A program made the translations under genes and the position numbers. A DNA stretch of 64,000 bases from Bradyrhizobium sp. SZCCT0148 (GTDB taxonomy: Bacteria > Pseudomonadota > Alphaproteobacteria > Rhizobiales > Xanthobacteraceae). Shown piece after piece: positions 63,294 through 64,000 of this stretch (the stretch's first letter is position 1; every line of letters begins with the position of its first letter). The stretch covers positions 62,001 through 126,000 of the forward strand of contig NZ_JAFCKT010000012.1 in NCBI RefSeq assembly GCF_018129985.1. Direction: 5' to 3'. A model generated the notes under the pieces. The model was given only the letters and a program-made list of their open reading frames with translations, ran no database searches and was not told the DNA's origin.

Positions 63294-64000
63294 GTGAGCG
63301 AACCAATGCCCGAGCAGGCTGCCCAGGACACCGGCGTCGTCGAAGCTGCCGCGACCGCGCCGCAGACCGTCGAGGCTGCCGGGATCGAGGCGCCCTCGAT
63401 TGCGCCGGACCACGAGGCGCCGCCCAAGCCTGATCCGGTCAAGCCTGATCCGGTCAAGGTCGAGCCGCCAAAAATCGAAGCATCCCGGATTGAGGCTCCA
63501 AAGCTCGAAGCCAAAGCCGAAACCAGGCCCGAGCCGAAGCCCGGCAAGCTCATCGTCATGGCGCCCTCGGAGCGGTCGTGGAACGGCTCTCGGGACCGCG
63601 AGGATTTTGCTCCGAATGTGAAGGCGGACGAGGCGCGCGAAACCGGCAGCAAGCGCCGCCTGTCCGCGATGGCCGCGGTGGTGGCGATCGCGGCGAGCGT
63701 CGGCGCGATCAGCGGCGCGCTCGCAACGGCCGGTATGATGCATTTCGCCGCACCGGCCCAGGCGCCGGTGCAGGTCGCCGATACCAGCGCGCTCGATGCT
63801 TCGGTTGCCCGGATCGATGCCGACCTCGTCGCGCTCAAGGCCAATGTCGAGCACAGTTCGAAAACCGGCGTCACCCAGTTCAACCGGGCCAACGACCGTC
63901 TCGACAAGCTCGAGAAGGCGCAGGCCGAGCCGATGGCCAGGATCGCAAAACTCTCCGAGACCGTCGACAAGCTCCGTGCCGCGCCGCCCGCGGCCCCCGC
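63294..64000 (+). CDS. Pro-rich, coiled-coil membrane protein (3' end outside window)
   Basis: The frame is open from GTG 63294 to the window end (235 codons). The N-terminus is Pro/Glu/Ala-rich with a duplicated PDPVK and repeated IEA-type segments. A transmembrane helix follows (about residues 126-150: SAMAAVVAIAASVGAISGAL). A probable coiled coil comes next (ASVARIDADLVALKANVEHS and RLDKLEKAQAEPMARIAKLS). ATG 63306 is the alternative start. I know similar single-pass proteins in Bradyrhizobium but no function. Confidence 0.75.
   Translation, partial: MSEPMPEQAAQDTGVVEAAATAPQTVEAAGIEAPSIAPDHEAPPKPDPVKPDPVKVEPPKIEASRIEAPKLEAKAETRPEPKPGKLIVMAPSERSWNGSRDREDFAPNVKADEARETGSKRRLSAMAAVVAIAASVGAISGALATAGMMHFAAPAQAPVQVADTSALDASVARIDADLVALKANVEHSSKTGVTQFNRANDRLDKLEKAQAEPMARIAKLSETVDKLRAAPPAAP

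Overview
The window is a stretch of high-GC alphaproteobacterial chromosome, most probably from Bradyrhizobium or a close relative in the Nitrobacteraceae. I base this on the dnaG-rpoD order, the rpoH-type sigma factor beside rluD, the 23-residue Lys/Ala-rich peptide gene, and the many nested palindromic intergenic repeats; the genus name is recollection, not a database result. There is no rRNA operon, CRISPR array, transposase or prophage. One tRNA gene is present, tRNA-Glu(CTC) at 15508-15582.

1-15.5 kb is mostly housekeeping: a 5'-truncated dnaG, rpoD and its terminator, small conserved proteins, a MltB-type lytic transglycosylase, an SDR oxidoreductase, a single-domain response regulator, a LysE-type exporter, the Lys/Ala peptide, a membrane diguanylate cyclase, a secreted amidase, an RpoH-type sigma factor, rluD, and a small membrane protein whose start codon overlaps that of rluD. 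15.5-21.5 kb looks accessory: tRNA-Glu, a NERD nuclease/UvrD-type helicase fusion, a 2H phosphoesterase, a frameshifted Tat-lipoprotein hydrolase, a 950-base gene-free stretch and a secreted lipase-like hydrolase.

21.7-47.2 kb is catabolic. It holds an N-acyl-D-amino-acid deacylase-like enzyme with a CobW GTPase, and a pair of Cys-containing unknown proteins. A five-gene operon encodes a PotABCD-type ABC importer plus a PuuE-like deacetylase. Divergent from it are a GntR regulator and a racemase-fold protein, across an intergenic region with three inverted repeats. Next come a single-chain biotin-dependent acyl-CoA carboxylase, an AcoR-type sigma-54 activator, an LLM monooxygenase with a flavin reductase, dgoK-dgoA, poxB, a double-hotdog thioesterase, and a cyanuric acid hydrolase/barbiturase family enzyme with an amidase. 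Several of these act on cyclic or linear amides and ureides, so nitrogen scavenging from N-heterocycles is a reasonable theme for the region.

47.8-64 kb holds tex, a DegP-like protein that has lost its catalytic Ser and His and is translationally coupled to a small LuxR-type regulator, a Tat-exported VOC protein, a second diguanylate cyclase, a DapA-family lyase/aldolase, an orphan molybdenum-hydroxylase large subunit, an enoyl-CoA hydratase/acyl-CoA dehydrogenase operon, a LemA-TPM-TPM cluster and the start of a coiled-coil membrane protein cut by the window end.

The best leads are the pseudoprotease/LuxR pair, the racemase-fold protein lacking both expected cysteines beside paired 12-bp palindromes, the NERD-helicase and 2H phosphoesterase next to the tRNA, the paired Cys proteins at 24.2-25.2 kb, and a repeat copy that supplies a start codon.
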